A DNA stretch of 64,000 nucleotides from Lepturacanthus savala (GCA_030544235.1 CM060472.1:15187654-15251653); one strand, 5' to 3'; numbered from the stretch's first letter, positions 11,281 through 25,400 are shown. Numbers and translations: made by a program. Notes: generated from the letters alone by a model not told the origin.

Positions 11281-14200
11281 ATGTCGATCGTCAGCATCGT
11301 TGCCAGGGAGATCTTGGACTCCCGGGGAAACCCCACTGTGGAAGTGGACCTTCGCACAGAGAAAGGTGACTTCTGACAAGCCTGTCTGCAAATATCACGG
11401 CAAAAAACATGTTCACGACACTGCCGCGAGGAAGATTAATCGTGTTAGAAATTTAACAAACACACATTAAGGAAGGAACATTTTCTCTGTGGTGATTGTG
11501 AATTGTTTCAGACATCAAGTAACCTTCATTTGACCTCTGTCTAGATTATTCCGCTCTCTGGTAAAGAGTTAATAATATTTGCAGTTGTAGGTGTTTTACA
11601 TTTCTGAATCATCAGTTTCCCAGAGTCTAAAGCAGCAGGCCTCCTGTCCTCTCTTCTTCTTCCTCTGCCTTTACCTGCAGATGCTGCTGACTCAGCTGTG
11701 ATCATGTTGCTTGTTTGTCTGTAATCACTTGACCCTGACATGTTTTTTTTTTTTTTTTTGCAAACAGCTTTAGTCTGTGATGATTTGACCTTCTGTCAAG
11801 TAAATTAATCTGCATTCAAGCACATGGCAGGACTGTAGTCCTTGTGTGGGTAGATGTGTATGTATACAATGATTAATTGAAACATATTGGCAGTCAACAG
11901 AGTATTTGCTGTGTCGGCTCAGCTATTAAGGTGCTGAAAACTGTTGTTGACAATTCTGGAGTAATTAAGTGCCTTAAAAAAGCCTTACATACAATAAAGG
12001 AATCTATAACTAATAGATTTGTGCTCAATTTAAGTTCCACTTAGTAGCTTTTAGATGGCCATCATCAGCAGATATTGATACATCACTGTTCAGGCTGTGG
12101 AATTTTATTGACTTGCTGAATTTCTCTTAGAAACACACCATCTACATGGATGGTGATGGCATGGCTCAGGAACATATTCTGGTCTGATGGCTGTTTTGCC
12201 TCCTTGTCATTTAATTTTTTATATAAATGTATTATGATTCTGTTATCTTGCACCGTAGTGCATAAATTAATGATCTACACACCATCTATTACCCCTCTGT
12301 TGCTCTTCCTGAGTTTTTTCCATCCTCTTTTTTCCCTGTTAAACATTGTTTTGTTTTTCCCTCATTCTAATCAAGGCTCTACGGACATAGGATTTTTTAT
12401 TGCTGTATAAGCTGTAAAAACCCCTCAGGCTAATCTGTGATTTTGGGCTAAACAAATAGAACTGACTTGAGTAATAGAGGTACAATGTGCAACAACAATA
12501 TATACAACTACAAGCTTAAAAAAACACTACAAGACAAGCAATCTGTTAGTCCAACTGTCCAACTGCCCTCACTCAAAAATAAGTAGTTTGTGGCTTTAAA
12601 AATCAAAACTCACCTATTTTCTGGAGCTACAGAATGAACTGGCAGTTTTGTATCTGTCTCATCTCTGATTGGCTGTGACTAGGGGCAGGGGTGTAAATAG
12701 TGACTGTAAAGTTTTGACATCACAACTTCATTGAAGTCCTGATGGTCGGTTTTAAGGCAGTTTTTGATTACGGGCTCACTTTTTTTTTAACAATATGGGA
12801 CCTTTAAAGAGTTTTAAAGTCATGGTCAGAGAAGTAAAACTTTCTTCACCTCTCTGCCCTGTCGTTCCAATTAAATCTCCTTTTCTTTCTTGCCTGTCAG
12901 GTCTGTTCAGGGCTGCGGTGCCCAGTGGAGCGTCCACAGGGATCTACGAGGCTCTGGAGCTCCGAGATGGAGACAAGAGCCGCTACAAGGGCAAAGGTAC
13001 AGGAGGCAGATGGGCTGTGTACATATTGATTGACATCCTTGCAAAACTTAAAGCCGCTGTACTGATCCTGTCTCATTACTGATGGATGAAACAAGTCAGT
13101 TTAACAAAGATATACAGTCCCTCCAGGATTTTACAATTGCAATAATTATGCAAATTAAAGCAACTTCCCAAATTCTGCAAAAATCCCATCATTTATCTGC
13201 AGTGAATATGGTACTAGGAGGTTTAAACATCAAAGTATCATTGTAAATTTAATGTCCGTACCTTGCAAAGAGAAATATTTCCAATAAGATCACCTCTATT
13301 GTACTGATAGTGTTTACATTATGGCATATAGGCAGACATTCAAAAGAAAACTTGCTTCATCATGAAAAATAACTCCTCATTTACTGTTAACAGAAACGAC
13401 CTAACAGGAAGTGATAGGATTTACTGGAAATGTGGTCCAGTCTTGAGAATTACAATATCGAACATCACCCTTCTCTGCATAGACCTCTATAAAACTTCCA
13501 TAATGAAATAGTTTGTGTTGACTTAATGAAAGTGAGTTCAATACTCATTCTTTTCAAACTCTAGTTTGGGCTCCACCAGCTCTTGAGAAACATCTCTTTA
13601 GCTGCTAGATGTCCCATTTTCTTTATCAGATGGATTGCTAAGTTTGTCTTTCTTGCCAGAGATGCAATCATTCATTCTACGTGTGGCCAGAGAACCAAAA
13701 TGGAGAGCGAAAAGACTTTAAAAGCTGGAGCTCCCAGAGTTGATTCTCAGTGATTTTGACACTATGAGTGTAAACTTTCACATGCAGTTTAAAATAGAAC
13801 TACTCAGAAACAGATACTACCACCTAACAAGAGTTACTTTAACAGTCTTGACTGTCTTTTCTCCCTTTACTACTTCAGGTGTTTTGAAGGCAGTCGGGCA
13901 TATCAACGATACTCTGGGTCCAGCTCTTATAGCCTCGGTGAGTTGCCAAAGCTCTAATACACTTAGTCTGGAGCCATTTAAGGCTCATGACCACGTCTCC
14001 TTGAAATTCTCAGAAGGTGAGAGACAAAAGAGATAAATTTGGGCACAGAAATAAACTTTGCCAGTGTCCATAACTCAGGCCACTTAAGGCTGGTGTCTGG
14101 AGTGTTTCTTAGTGTCTGAGCCAACAAAAAGTGATACATTAAAAAAGTTTAGTTTAAGTTTTAGACAGAAGATTATTTATGCAGGCTAAAGTAATAAGTT

Positions 14201-17200
14201 TTGGGTCATTCACCTTTATTGGCAGGTCTTCAACATGATGACTCTCCTGTTTTAGTTCCACTCAGGCTCTGCAATCTCTACACAGCGAGCGACACACCCG
14301 AACTCCAGGTTTCAAAGCATTCCTCCTTAAACCTGTGGAGGGAGATGGTTGTCTGTGTTATTTCTCTACAGTCTCTGGTCAGATTGAATCTGGCGTATCA
14401 GTTAGTGAACCCGAAAATGTCTGGATTGAACAAAATAACCTTCAGATTGAGTGAAGTGATGTGTAGATGACTATCACATCTGGATGAGCAGAAAGGAAGC
14501 TGTGAAAAGTAGATAAGCTGTGTTCAGCTATCAGTGGCAGTGGAGAAAAATGTGTGTGTCTGTGTGTGTGATGGTAATGTGAGAAAGAGGTCTGAGTGAG
14601 TGATAAGAAAAAGTGAATGAGGTGTGTGCGAGTGTAGGAAACAGTGTGCAGCAGTGCAGCATGGGTAATTTTCCTCCAGCAGCAGATGTTTCGCCGTGAA
14701 ACAAATCTCGGCGTTCAGTCAGGCAGGAAAACCAGACAACCAGACTTCAAGCTCCTGAACGTCACATCAGAGCTCATGAGGGCAGCGAACAATCATTCAT
14801 TACCAACCCATAAGGTAACACAATAATGTAGGGAACAATGTTATTTCCACCTCAGTTAGCGTGATCTAACAGAAAACTGGTACTTTTCTACTTTGTATTT
14901 GTACAAAAGGTGATTTGCGTTCTGATATGCAGGATTCAAATGTGGAGCGTGAATTCAACAAGGCAAAAATAAATCTAACCCTAATCCTGACCTTTAACAA
15001 TAAAGCAGAACCAACATTTGAGCAAATACATTTCTGAGGAAATATTGATTTGTAGATTATACAGCTCTTGAAAAAAAATAAGAGACCATTGCAAACTTGC
15101 AAACTAACTTTTTTTTTTCAGATTTTACTACTTATAAGGATGTGTTTGGGCAAAAAGGAACATTTTTGTTTAAGTCTTTAAACTACTGACATTTCCCCCA
15201 AATTCCAAATAAAAATATCATCACTTAGAGCATTTATTTGCAGAAAATGACAAATGGTCAAAAGGACAAAAAATAATATATTTTTCAGACCTCAAACAAT
15301 GCATTCCCACAATCATCGTTGATTCAGATAATTAGTACCTCTAGTACCTAGTACTTAATTAGTACCTCTTTAAGCAGAATGAGATGTGTTGGAATTCAAC
15401 TGACACTGGAATGAAATGGCTGGAATACATGTAGTGATGCTGATTTCAGAAAGAAAATGCAGTGGTCTATAATTGTTTTTCAGAGCTCTATATGACTATT
15501 GTGTTTCCTGGTGGATAAGACGTGAGGATACAGGTTGCATGTTGATCCACCTCCACCTGACTGTGTTGCGTTTGTGTCTGCAGGGCATCAGCGTGGTGGA
15601 GCAGGAGCAGTTGGACAACATGATGATCGAGATGGATGGCACGGAAAACAAATGTGAGTCAAAACACCACAGGAGCAGGCCGTGAATGTGACTAAACACC
15701 ACATCATCTGATTCTCACAGCCAGCTGGAAATCTTCCCCGTTCCAGCAGCTCAGCCTCCACTCATGTGAAGTCACACATGTTTTATTACCAAAGGCACGT
15801 TTGTGACAAAGTGGTAATGAGAAGCATAAATACAGACGGAACAAGACAGAGCAAACCGAGCGCCGCTCCAAACAGGCTTTGACGGCACCAACACAAACAC
15901 AGATCTTTAATAAATGAATGCGCTGTTAATTTATTTTAATATACTGCATGAGCACGCCAGCGACTAATTTTCAGGCAGCAAGATAAACAGCCTTTACGGT
16001 GTTGGGAGAAATTAGTTTCAGGCAGTGCAGGGAACGTATCAGACTAAACCAGGGGTGGACTCAGAGGGTTTGAGGGGCATGGGTGAAAAAGGTAAAAAAA
16101 AATAAAAAAGGGCACCCCAGGGGTCCTTGAGGGGATACCATTATTTTCACTATAATTCCTTCCAAAACTACACAATGACAGAATGTAGGAGCATTTAAGC
16201 AGTTAAAAGGAAATAAATTACTTCATTCTATTTCCCATTAACATATTAATTTCTGATAATTTCTCTTAGCCACAATTTCTCTTGGCCACTTTCTGTTTTA
16301 AAAAATCTAAATGCAAAAATCTTGTCAGATTTGGTCCAAAGTCCAGTTTATGAGAGCTTGAAAGTTTAGACGATGATGACCCAACATCACGATGGAGGGC
16401 CGCCATTGGGATGATTCACTGTAATCATCGTCAATTGCCAATTAAAGGGACATCACCCAACCCTAGAAAACACCTTATTACGTTTTGTCACTGGAAAAGT
16501 ACCCTAGAGGGCATTTTATCAATAATAAATAATGGAAAAAAGAAACATTAATAATAAGATCTATCTTCTGTTGTGTCAAACAGCTCAATTTGGGGCCAAC
16601 GCAATCCTTGGAGTGTCTCTAGCCATCTGTAAGGCTGGTGCCACAGAGAAAGACGTCCCCCTGTACCGCCACATAGCCGACCTGGCTGGAAACACAGAGC
16701 TGGTGCTGCCGGTTCCTGTAAGACTGAAAATCTTTATATAGTTTGCTCTGCTACTATAGTTTACAGACTATTTATTTGGTACAATTGATGGAAAATCTAT
16801 TTAGTCTACTTTAACTAAAATGACAAACTTTTGTTAGGTAATGCTTTTCAAATGTGAACATTTTTGGCTTTTCTCTGGCTGCTTTCAATTGAACAAATTA
16901 TGGATATTAATCTAAATTATACAGAAATTGATTGTTATGTGAAGGCTGATTGGCAAATACAGTAAACAACATTTACCATTACAAATTGCTAGTATGAAAT
17001 GATGATGATGTTATGATGATAATGTTAATGAAATCAAATTCATTGACATACGTTAATATAAATAACATTTACAACAAAGGTGTATACAAAATAAAAAAAA
17101 ATAAATAAATAAAGGACATTTATTGTAAAGTTGTTTGGTGTATAAGATCAGATACGAAAAATAGTTCAAAAAATAACTTTTAAAAAGTTCTGTTGAGTCA

Positions 17201-20200
17201 GGAGGATTAAAACTTGCTTTTAAATTATTTGTGTGGTACTCTTTCTTTCTCAAAAATATTTAATTAATTTGTGTGATCACACTCTTGCATCATCTGGAAA
17301 AGTAACTTACGTCTCCATCTTTCTTGTTTTCTCTCCTCCTCGTCTGCAGGCCTTCAATGTGATAAACGGAGGCTCTCATGCTGGAAACAAACTGGCCATG
17401 CAGGAGTTCATGGTTCTTCCCGTTGGTGCTGAGTCTTTCAAGTAGGAACTTGATATAAACTCAACATGATCCTTTTGATAAGCAACTGCTTTTGGAAAAA
17501 AATGTTGTTTTCAGTAAACAATTGAATTTGCAGTTACATTTTGTGATGCTTTGTTCATTTTCTTCCTTCCTTCATTTGTCTCTGTCCCCCAGGGAGGCGT
17601 TGAGGATAGGATCGGAGCTGTACCACACACTGAAGGGGGTGATCCAGGAGAAATATGGGCAGGACGCCACCAACGTGGGAGACGAGGGGGGTTTCGCTCC
17701 AAACATCCTGGAGAACAGCGAGGGTGAGAAATTCATAAATAGCAGAAACACAGAATCCACCATCTATCATGCCCTTTTTGCTTTTTGTCTCTTACATCAC
17801 ATCCATGTCCCTCCTGTCTTCCCCTCACCAACCTCTCTTCTATTTCTTACTTCAAATTTCCTCCTGTCACTCTCTGATGATTCCCTCACTCCTCAGCTCT
17901 GGATCTGCTGCAGACGGCCATCGAGAAGGCCGGCTTCACGGACAAGGTGGTGGTCGGGATGGACGTGGCCGCCTCGGAGTTTTACCGCGAGGGGAAATAC
18001 GACCTGGACTTCAAGTCCCCACCGGATCCAGAGCGACACATCAGCGCAGAGGAGCTGGCTGACATCTACCAGGGCTTCGTCAACAACTACCCAGGTGGAC
18101 TGTTTGTTACTGTAGTGTCACTAAAGGAGAATCATAATAGAGCCGTTTGGTTTGAGTGAAAACCTTCTTAGGCCTCACAGTGGCACATGGCTGAGGGACA
18201 TAGGTAAGATGATTATTGAGGCTAAAAAAAGGATTGGTTCCTGTTGGTAGTCAGTTGAGGTCATGGGTTGGTAGGCACTTTTTGACCTTGTGAAAAACGT
18301 TTTTAAATACTTACCTACCTCACAATTTTAATTGGCACGATAGTGTTACACTGACAAATTATGGAAACATCACACATGTCCATCACTGTAAATGCAGATG
18401 AATTAAAGATGATAGCCTGAATGTCATCATGTAGAGGATGTAAATTCTTGCTCTATGGTTATGTTGGTAGGCCTGTACTTGCTGCACATATTATGTGCTT
18501 GCCACCTACTGGTGACATTTTAGAAAACAACAAATAGGCTATAAAATTAGAAGTTCCTTTTTAAGTGACAACAACGATTGTCTGAACTGACTGTGCAGCT
18601 TCGCTAATTCACTAAGATTTTCAGGGTGATTCCTCAAGCTCATAAAATAAATTTGAGTTGCACGTAAATTGACAGGGTCGGTTGTAAACCAGAACCAAAC
18701 AAAATGTTTTTATGCCTTAGACGTGTTTAGCTTCCAAACTAATTATAAGAAAACTTTTTGACATGTTGTGAAAAAAGTTTGTGTTTCCATTAACTTGTTT
18801 GTAGTGAATAAACTTCACTAGACAGTGTAGTTTTGTTAGAAGTTGCTAACAGCCGCTGAGTATGAACCCAGTTCTGGAGATACATGAAGAACATACAGCA
18901 AGATAGAGATATTACTGGAATTATATAGTTTGAAACTATATAACTAGTTTCAGCCATGTTTTATGCTGTCTATGAAAATGCGGACAGCAGGAGCAGCTGA
19001 TCAGACATGCAAGTTAAACCTTTCCACCTTCCTTCCCAGTGGTGTCCATCGAGGACCCGTTCGACCAGGACGACTGGGAGGCCTGGTCCCGTCTGACAGC
19101 CCAGGTGGGGATCCAGGTCGTCGGGGATGACCTGACGGTGACCAATCCCAAGAGGATAGAGAAGGCCGCCGAGGAGCGAGCCTGCAACTGCCTGCTGCTC
19201 AAAGTCAACCAGATCGGCTCTGTGACCGAGGCCATACAGGCGTACGTCTGCAAAAGAAGCTACTGGTTACTGGGTTCATCAGCACATCGACATCAGATTG
19301 TCCGTACATAAACGGCTGTCTGTTGCTAAAGTTGTTGGCATTTTCCATTTGAAAATTTCAGATCAGATTTAGACTATAATGTGTTTGGATTTCTTTTGAT
19401 TTGAAAATAAAAAGATGTAAAATCCTGCTAATGTAGGAAATGAAGCTTCCTGAAGTTGACCAATCAGAACAGAGTAGACTCATCAGTAGGTGGGCCTTAA
19501 AGAGACAGGAGCTTAAAACCGCATGTTTCAGCAGAGGCTGAACAGAGAGGCTGCATAAAGGGTCATTATGAGATATATAAGGAGCTTATAAGTGTAAATC
19601 CTGCAAAGATATTCCCACAATAGCTCCCACAATATGAAAATAGAGCCGTAAATGAGCATGACGTCCCATTTAAAGTGACAAATCTGTCTTTTTAAGAGAC
19701 AGGCTTTTTACAGACCCATAAAATCCACATTGTCAGTCCGACACACCACGGATGCAGCGAGAACAACATGGCCGCTCCAGGCGGTCAGGTTACCTTGGAG
19801 CGGTCAACAAGGTCGTCCATCACGGCAGATGACAGAGAGCGCCTGTGGGGAGACACAGAGAGCCACAGCTGCCCAGGCTATCAGTCACACATGTGGAAAC
19901 AGTGGCGGAGGCAGCCACCATGTCGTCAGTCACATCACCCGTCACCTGTCAGCCATGTTGACCTTGCACCAGCGATGGGGCGCAGCAAACAGAGCTTCAT
20001 AAAAAGATGGATGAAGGGCAGCAAGTGACAGGAGGGTTTTAGCATGAAGATTAGCCATCAGTCAGATGTATTGATGTGGCCTGCTGCGTACACGTATCAT
20101 CACGCTTGTTGATATCTTTGTGTAGGGAGCGTGCCATCAATTTCAGACTTAGGGTTATGAAGCTTTAAATCATGGCCGTATTTGCTGCTTTATAACTAGA

Positions 20201-23026
20201 TGGTGGGGGGGTAAGAAAGATTAAATGACAAAAACTGAGCTGATGCCAGTAAAGGTGATGTATAGCAGCCGTCGCACGAGAAGCTTCCTGCGCGGTTAAT
20301 GTGATATATTCTTTCTAATGAAACACCAACTGGGGCTTGTTCCATTTTTTAAATCCCCTAATTTACACCAGAGGACATTAATGCACGTCTTCATTTTCAT
20401 GCAGTTAACGTGTCAAATGAGCTGGAGTCACAAATAAATCATAATCAGATTAATTATCTCATGCAATAAATGTAGAGTAACAAATGCAACACATGCTTTC
20501 ACACACTGAGGAGGAGATAATACAAATTATGTGTTGCCCATGACCTTGATTTTCACTCAGGAACAGTTTTTTATGTTTGTATTTTAAAAGAGGACATATC
20601 ATACGCATTTCCATCTCTATATTTAGATTCTAGGAATTCTAGGAATATTCTACTGGAATATCTTTGCATGATCTGCATGGTTTAAAAAAAGCCTCATTAA
20701 TTATACTGGTCCTTTATGTAGCCGAGTAAGTTCACTTACAAGGAAGACATGAAGTCATGGAGCTACATTATTTTTCAATATAACAATATTTTGAATGGCA
20801 AAAATGGCCACAGCGTTCAAGATCCTTTACCATACATTAGAGTGTTAAACCCCAGTAAAATTTGCTTGCTCTTTTTTAGTTTACACTTAAAACTCTTTCT
20901 TTCTCCGTTTCTCAGGTGTAAACTGGCTCAGGCGAATGGTTGGGGCGTGATGGTCAGCCATCGCTCAGGAGAGACGGAGGACACATTTATCGCCGACCTG
21001 GTGGTGGGACTCTGCACTGGACAGGTGAAAACCTGCGCGATTTATATTAGCTGTTGCACATAAGCAATTTTGTCTACAACATATATGAAGTCCTGCGACA
21101 TTAGTGTGACAGTTGGACCCCAACTACACTTTTTTTTTTTTATCCACACTTTTCTATCCAATTCGGCCTCTGAACCACATCATCACGGCACTCATCCGGA
21201 GATTTGTCAAACTGGATAAACAAGTGGAGAGAATCGAAAATACCAGATTGAGTAGATTTGTGTTGTGTCAAAACAATGATGGTGAACATGTCTCAGGTTC
21301 TGTCTGTGCTATTGGTACTTTTGGTTTCATTTGCAGCTTTACAGCTGAATTTAAGATTACTGCATAAAGTGCAATAGATCCACTAAAAAGAATCTAGAGT
21401 AGCTGGGACCTTAGAAGAATTTAAACAAAATGCCTAATGAGTTATCCTTTCACAGGTTTGAAAATCTATGTGAGACACTTGTTCTGCTGGATGACGATTC
21501 CCTCTGTCTCTCTGTTGCAGATTAAGACCGGTGCCCCCTGCAGATCTGAGAGGCTGGCCAAGTACAACCAGCTCATGAGGTCAGTGTGCTGCACTCATAA
21601 TCTTCCTCTAGTTCTGAGCACTTCTAATTCTCATGATTTTTCCTCTTGTCAATGTTATTTCTCACAGACTTTAATACAATGCATTTATGCAAATTTAAGC
21701 ATCTACTTTGCACTCCTAGTCTTTTTAGCCACCAGATGATGCAATTCTTCACCATCTAGTTGCCCACTTTGTATGTGTGATCTTTGGGGAGGGTAAACAG
21801 TAAAGCTGAAGCTACAAAATCCAAAGCAATGAACTAAAACATTCTAAAAAACAACAAAAAAACAGCTACTGTATGTCAGGTCAAGTGATTTATCACTGTG
21901 GTTTTGTCACTGTAGCCCTTTCACAATAAAAGTCACAATAAAAAGGTTACTTTTCTATTTACACCTTATTTTCATCTAATTTCAAAAGTCAATTATTCCT
22001 ATTTTTTTTAAACCTATAATTACTGTTTTTATTTATTTCACTCATACAAAACGTTATAGAAAACCTGAAGAGCACTTTTCAAACCTGTGAATTCTGTTAC
22101 TTACATTATAATTTGCTACTGTTTACCTTACTTTATAAGTTAAGGTGAGTAGTTTAATTTAATATTTAATTTTGATTCAAATATTACTTTTTTTCCAATA
22201 TTAAACATATTTGATCTTTGAGCTCCAAATACGGCATCGGCCTACTATAACACTGCTCCTCAGGTGTCCACTCTGTCTTAGTGCTTAGCTTTGCAGAGCT
22301 AATTGACTTGACAGGCGACAGCAGCGCTGGTGTCACCCCATGCATCCGAGCCAGTCAGCAGCAGCAGCAGCAGCAGCAGGAGGAGGAAGAGGAGGAAGAG
22401 GAGGAAGAGGAGCAGGGAGGAAGGCAGGGGGGGAGGGAGGGGGATCGGCTCAGCAGTTTAATCTCATTGGACTGCAGAGGAGACGAGGTGGAGGGTGGAG
22501 AGACTTACAGGAGCATTAACCGGCGCTAAACGCTAATCAGTGCACTCAAGCATGAACACACACACATGCACACACGGCAGAAAGAAATGAGTTACTTGTT
22601 CTGCAGGATGTTGTCACAGAGTGGAAACATTTTAATCAAAAACATATGAATAATATCCAGTCATGAATACATCTTATGGGGGTTGACATGAATATCCAAT
22701 ATTAAGAATAAGTGTCGGTTTAATTATAAAAAGGTGTTTTATAAATACTGTCCCATGGTTTAAAAGTCTGAATGCACAGAGAAACTCACACAGCCTGGAT
22801 TCAGAAACTGTTTAAAACTGCTTTAAAATTAAGGATGCACCAAAATGAAAATTTGTGGCCCATTCTGAATAAAATTAAATTTTTTTGCAATATTTAGCTA
22901 AATATAATAAGCAATTCATCCCTACCCTTCACTTTCTCGTTTTCTCTCGTCTGCAGGATTGAAGAGGAGTTGGGGGACCTGGCTCGTTTTGCAGGCCATA
23001 ACTTCAGGAACCCGAGCGCCCTGTGA
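11281..23026 (+). CDS. eno2: Enolase (2-phospho-D-glycerate hydro-lyase), gamma/eno2-like
   Basis: Cytosolic glycolytic enzyme converting 2-phosphoglycerate to phosphoenolpyruvate. Twelve coding exons join in frame to 434 codons, the standard animal enolase length: 11281-11365, 12901-12996, 13879-13937, 15584-15653, 16584-16717, 17350-17441, 17593-17723, 17897-18094, 19040-19241, 20916-21024, 21521-21579, 22957-23026. All introns are GT-AG. The start MSIVSIVAREILDSRGNPTV is preceded by acceptor CAG|G, so a 5' untranslated exon lies upstream. Visible functional residues include Ser40 in PSGAST, the MQE glutamate, the metal ligands in GMDVAASE, VSIEDPFDQ and GDDLT, the catalytic lysine in LLLKVNQIG, SHRSGETEDT, and the lysine in IKTGAPC. 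It ends FAGHNFRNPSAL. Assignment to eno2 rather than eno1 or eno3 rests on overall sequence resemblance and on the tpi1-gnb3 neighbours, as at human ENO2; enzyme identity is certain, paralogue less so. The gene faces tpi1 tail-to-tail. Confidence 0.95.
15060..15490. mobile_element. Tc1-like miniature inverted-repeat element in eno2 intron 4
   Basis: The left end CAGCTCTTGAAAAAAAATA and the right end TTGTTTTTCAGAGCTC are imperfect inverted repeats, flanked by TATA on each side, which fits TA target duplication. The interior matches other copies in this window (26116-26300, 31395-31690, 54061-54367, 54930-55123). It is about 430 bases long and non-coding. It lies in the intron between 13937 and 15584. 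Confidence 0.6.
22358..22440. repeat. CAG and GAG trinucleotide run in eno2 intron 11
   Basis: About seven CAG units run into (AGG/AAG)n purine-rich sequence. Read in frame it gives polyglutamine followed by polyglutamate, but it lies in the last enolase intron and has no splice or homology support as coding. Confidence 0.8.
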
Positions 23027-23200
23027 AACTGACAGACAGACGAATGACTCACACACACATTAACCTTACAGACAAAAAAAAAACAACACAGACCGAGCCA
23101 TGTATAAAGAAATATCACACGGATTCATGAAAAACACATACACACACACGCGGGCAAAAAGAGCCAAGCAAAAATACAACAGAAAAATAAATTATGCACT
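23027..23200 (+). other. eno2 3' untranslated region with candidate poly(A) signal
   Basis: Sequence after the TGA stop is A-rich and CA-rich. The first AATAAA is at 23186-23191, with further AATAAA words near 23470 and 23906. Which signal is used cannot be decided from sequence; mammalian ENO2 has a longer 3' UTR, so the later signals are plausible. Confidence 0.45.
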
Positions 23201-23234
23201 GGACTTATATATAGGTAGGGAGATGATGCTGTAT

Positions 23235-23235
<1 letters not shown>

Positions 23236-23271
<36 letters not shown>

Positions 23272-23276
23272 CACAC
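23236..23276. repeat. (CA)n microsatellite
   Basis: A CA dinucleotide tract of about 40 bases with one CG interruption, in or just after the eno2 3' UTR. Confidence 0.9.
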
Positions 23277-23929
23277 TGTATGCAGATGCAACACACACTC
23301 CTGTACATGCAGGGGAAAACAATAATATATATATAAAAAAATTATAAGCCAGACATGCACTGTTACTGTAGTTTTAAAGGAATAGTTCATGTACAGCCAG
23401 AGGACAGACCTGCAAAAACCCTGATTATTGTTGTGAAAACAGAGAGATAAATAAGTAGCGATACAATAGAATAAAAACTGAGTGAAGCAAAGCAAAGAAA
23501 CTCCAATACCAGAAGATGAAGGTGCATTCACACGAACGAGACACAGATTAACAGTTTCAGGGATTGAGTCGGGAAAAAACAACAACCAACAAATCTAAAC
23601 AAACACCTGAACACTCACACACTCTGTTGTGTCACACACTCAGAAGCACCTGCACTCCGCCCACTTCTGTCCTCCTCCGCCCTCCTCGATCTACTTTTTC
23701 TTCTTGTCAAGTCCTTTTTTTCTCCTCTGTTTCTTCTTCTGACGATGTCTATTATTTGTCCTTCCTGCTTGAAGCCTATGTCCTAAAAAAAAAGAAAAAA
23801 AAGGATTGAAAAACAGACTCCCCAAATGTTCCTTAAGTTTCTCCTGAGTGTCCATAGAATAGCTGTGTTGAAAAAGAAGAAAGATCATTTAAAAAAAAAA
23901 AAAAGAATAAACAGAACGCTTGTCATTGA

Positions 23930-25390
23930 AAATAATGTGAAAATATGTGAAATAAAAAGAAGGTAATTTACAATTTCAATCACAGTTAAGCGTTTTTTGT
24001 CTTTTGTGTGTTTCTTGTTCTAATATTTTCAACACAACAACATTGATTTCATTGACGTCCAGTGATATTCTATATTTTTCTTTTCAGAGGTGGAAAGTAA
24101 CTAATTATTTTTACTCACCTACCAAACTACAACTTTGAGATACTTCTACTTCACTTGAGTACAGTAGGCCTATTTACATACTACTTTAAATTTGACTCCA
24201 CTACATTATAGAGGGAAATGATGTACTTTCTACTCCAATACATTTATCTGACAGCTCAGATGCTGTATAATATATAATATTATACAGATTTTATTATCTG
24301 TATTCTATTTAGTTTAATTTGTTAAATTTGCTCTGCGCCCTGTGTTAAAAGTGCCAAATATTATGATGCGGTAGTATTACTATTAATCAATTACTAATAA
24401 TCCAAATTAGGCCCAAGTATCTAACACTGATAAACTACAACATTAAAATGTTTCTGTAACACCGGAAGCAGCAGATAAGTTTAAGTTCTCACGAATCCAA
24501 AAAACACAGTGATATAAAAAAAAAAAAATCTCACAAACACGCAAAAACACATCTTTCCTCTTTTCATTTATTTATTTGGGTTTTGCATTGGTCACATGTG
24601 ATGAGAACACATCATCCAACATACAGCAAAGTGTTAAATAACTACATTAATTTTTAGTACCTATATAAGCTTCACAATAAAAGTCCCTGACTTTTAAAAA
24701 TCCAGTGCCAGCACAAATATCTTTATACATATGTGTATATTATATACCTTGTATACAATATATAACCCAGCTAACACATAACAGCAGTATAAGCATGTTG
24801 TGCAAATATCTTTGGTCGACATAAGCTTCCTAGAATGTTCTTAAAATGTAATGATTTGATGCTTTCACATAAAAAAATCTAGGGAACATTACGATGAGAT
24901 ATTTAAGTAAATATTCTTCAAGATTATTGAAATATAGCCCTACCATTGATTTTTACATGAGAATAATTTAACATTTTTAATATCCAGGTAATCTCAGGAA
25001 TGTTCAATAAACATTCCCAGAATGTTTTGGAAATCAAATTTTGTTAGCTGGGAAGTATATTATATATTTACTATGATGCTTTCTTGAGCTTTTATTGTGA
25101 AGGACCCTGAAGTAACAGTGCGTTTAGGTGAAACATCTCTTATCAGTCTGATAGCAAACACATGAAACAACCTGAGCTGACTGATCATCTGCTGGAAATA
25201 ACATTGACGAGAAGTCTTGTGGTCAACACTTACAATTCTAAGGATTAGATTTAATATTTTACACTCACAGAAACTGCCCTGTTGGTATGAAGTAAAGAAA
25301 AAGAAATGACAAACTAAACCCTCACAAACTTACTATCATCTTCTGTGATCAGTCAGCCCAGTTTACAGACACATAATTATGTGATCTAAA
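23930..25390. other. Intergenic region between eno2 and tpi1
   Basis: The two genes are convergent. The interval contains an hAT-like fragment beginning CAGAGGTGGAAAGTAACTAA at about 24090 (to at least 24240) and a MITE at 24767-25052. No exon or RNA gene was seen. Confidence 0.6.
24767..25052. mobile_element. MITE with CCCAGCTAACA inverted ends
   Basis: It starts CCCAGCTAACAC and ends TTGTTAGCTGGG, inverted terminal repeats of about 11 bases. The interior has repeated AGAATGTT, GGGAACATT and ATTCCCAGAATG words typical of a common teleost miniature element. A decayed copy is at 4735-5035. Confidence 0.65.
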
Positions 25391-25394
25391 GGTG

Positions 25395-25400
25395 TTTATT
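25395..25400 (-). terminator. Candidate poly(A) signal of tpi1
   Basis: AATAAA on the minus strand, 20 bases past the TAA stop codon of tpi1. If used, the 3' UTR would be unusually short; another minus-strand AATAAA lies near 25090. Confidence 0.4.

Noticed and set aside
11925..11960. TTCAGCACC half-site resembling the REST/RE1 element found in mammalian ENO2
   Set aside because: Only the left half matches on the minus strand; the right half GGACAGCGCC is absent.
19730..20028. Two overlapping open frames of 86-90 codons in a GC-rich patch
   Set aside because: Both lie within eno2 intron 9, in different frames, without domain or splice evidence.
22281..22529. Polyglutamine-polyglutamate open frame, resembling a transcription-factor tract
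   Set aside because: It lies in the last eno2 intron, is made of CAG and GAG repeats, and has no supporting splice sites or flanking domain. Atrophin-1, a polyQ neighbour of ENO2 in mammals, was considered, but no other atrophin sequence is present.
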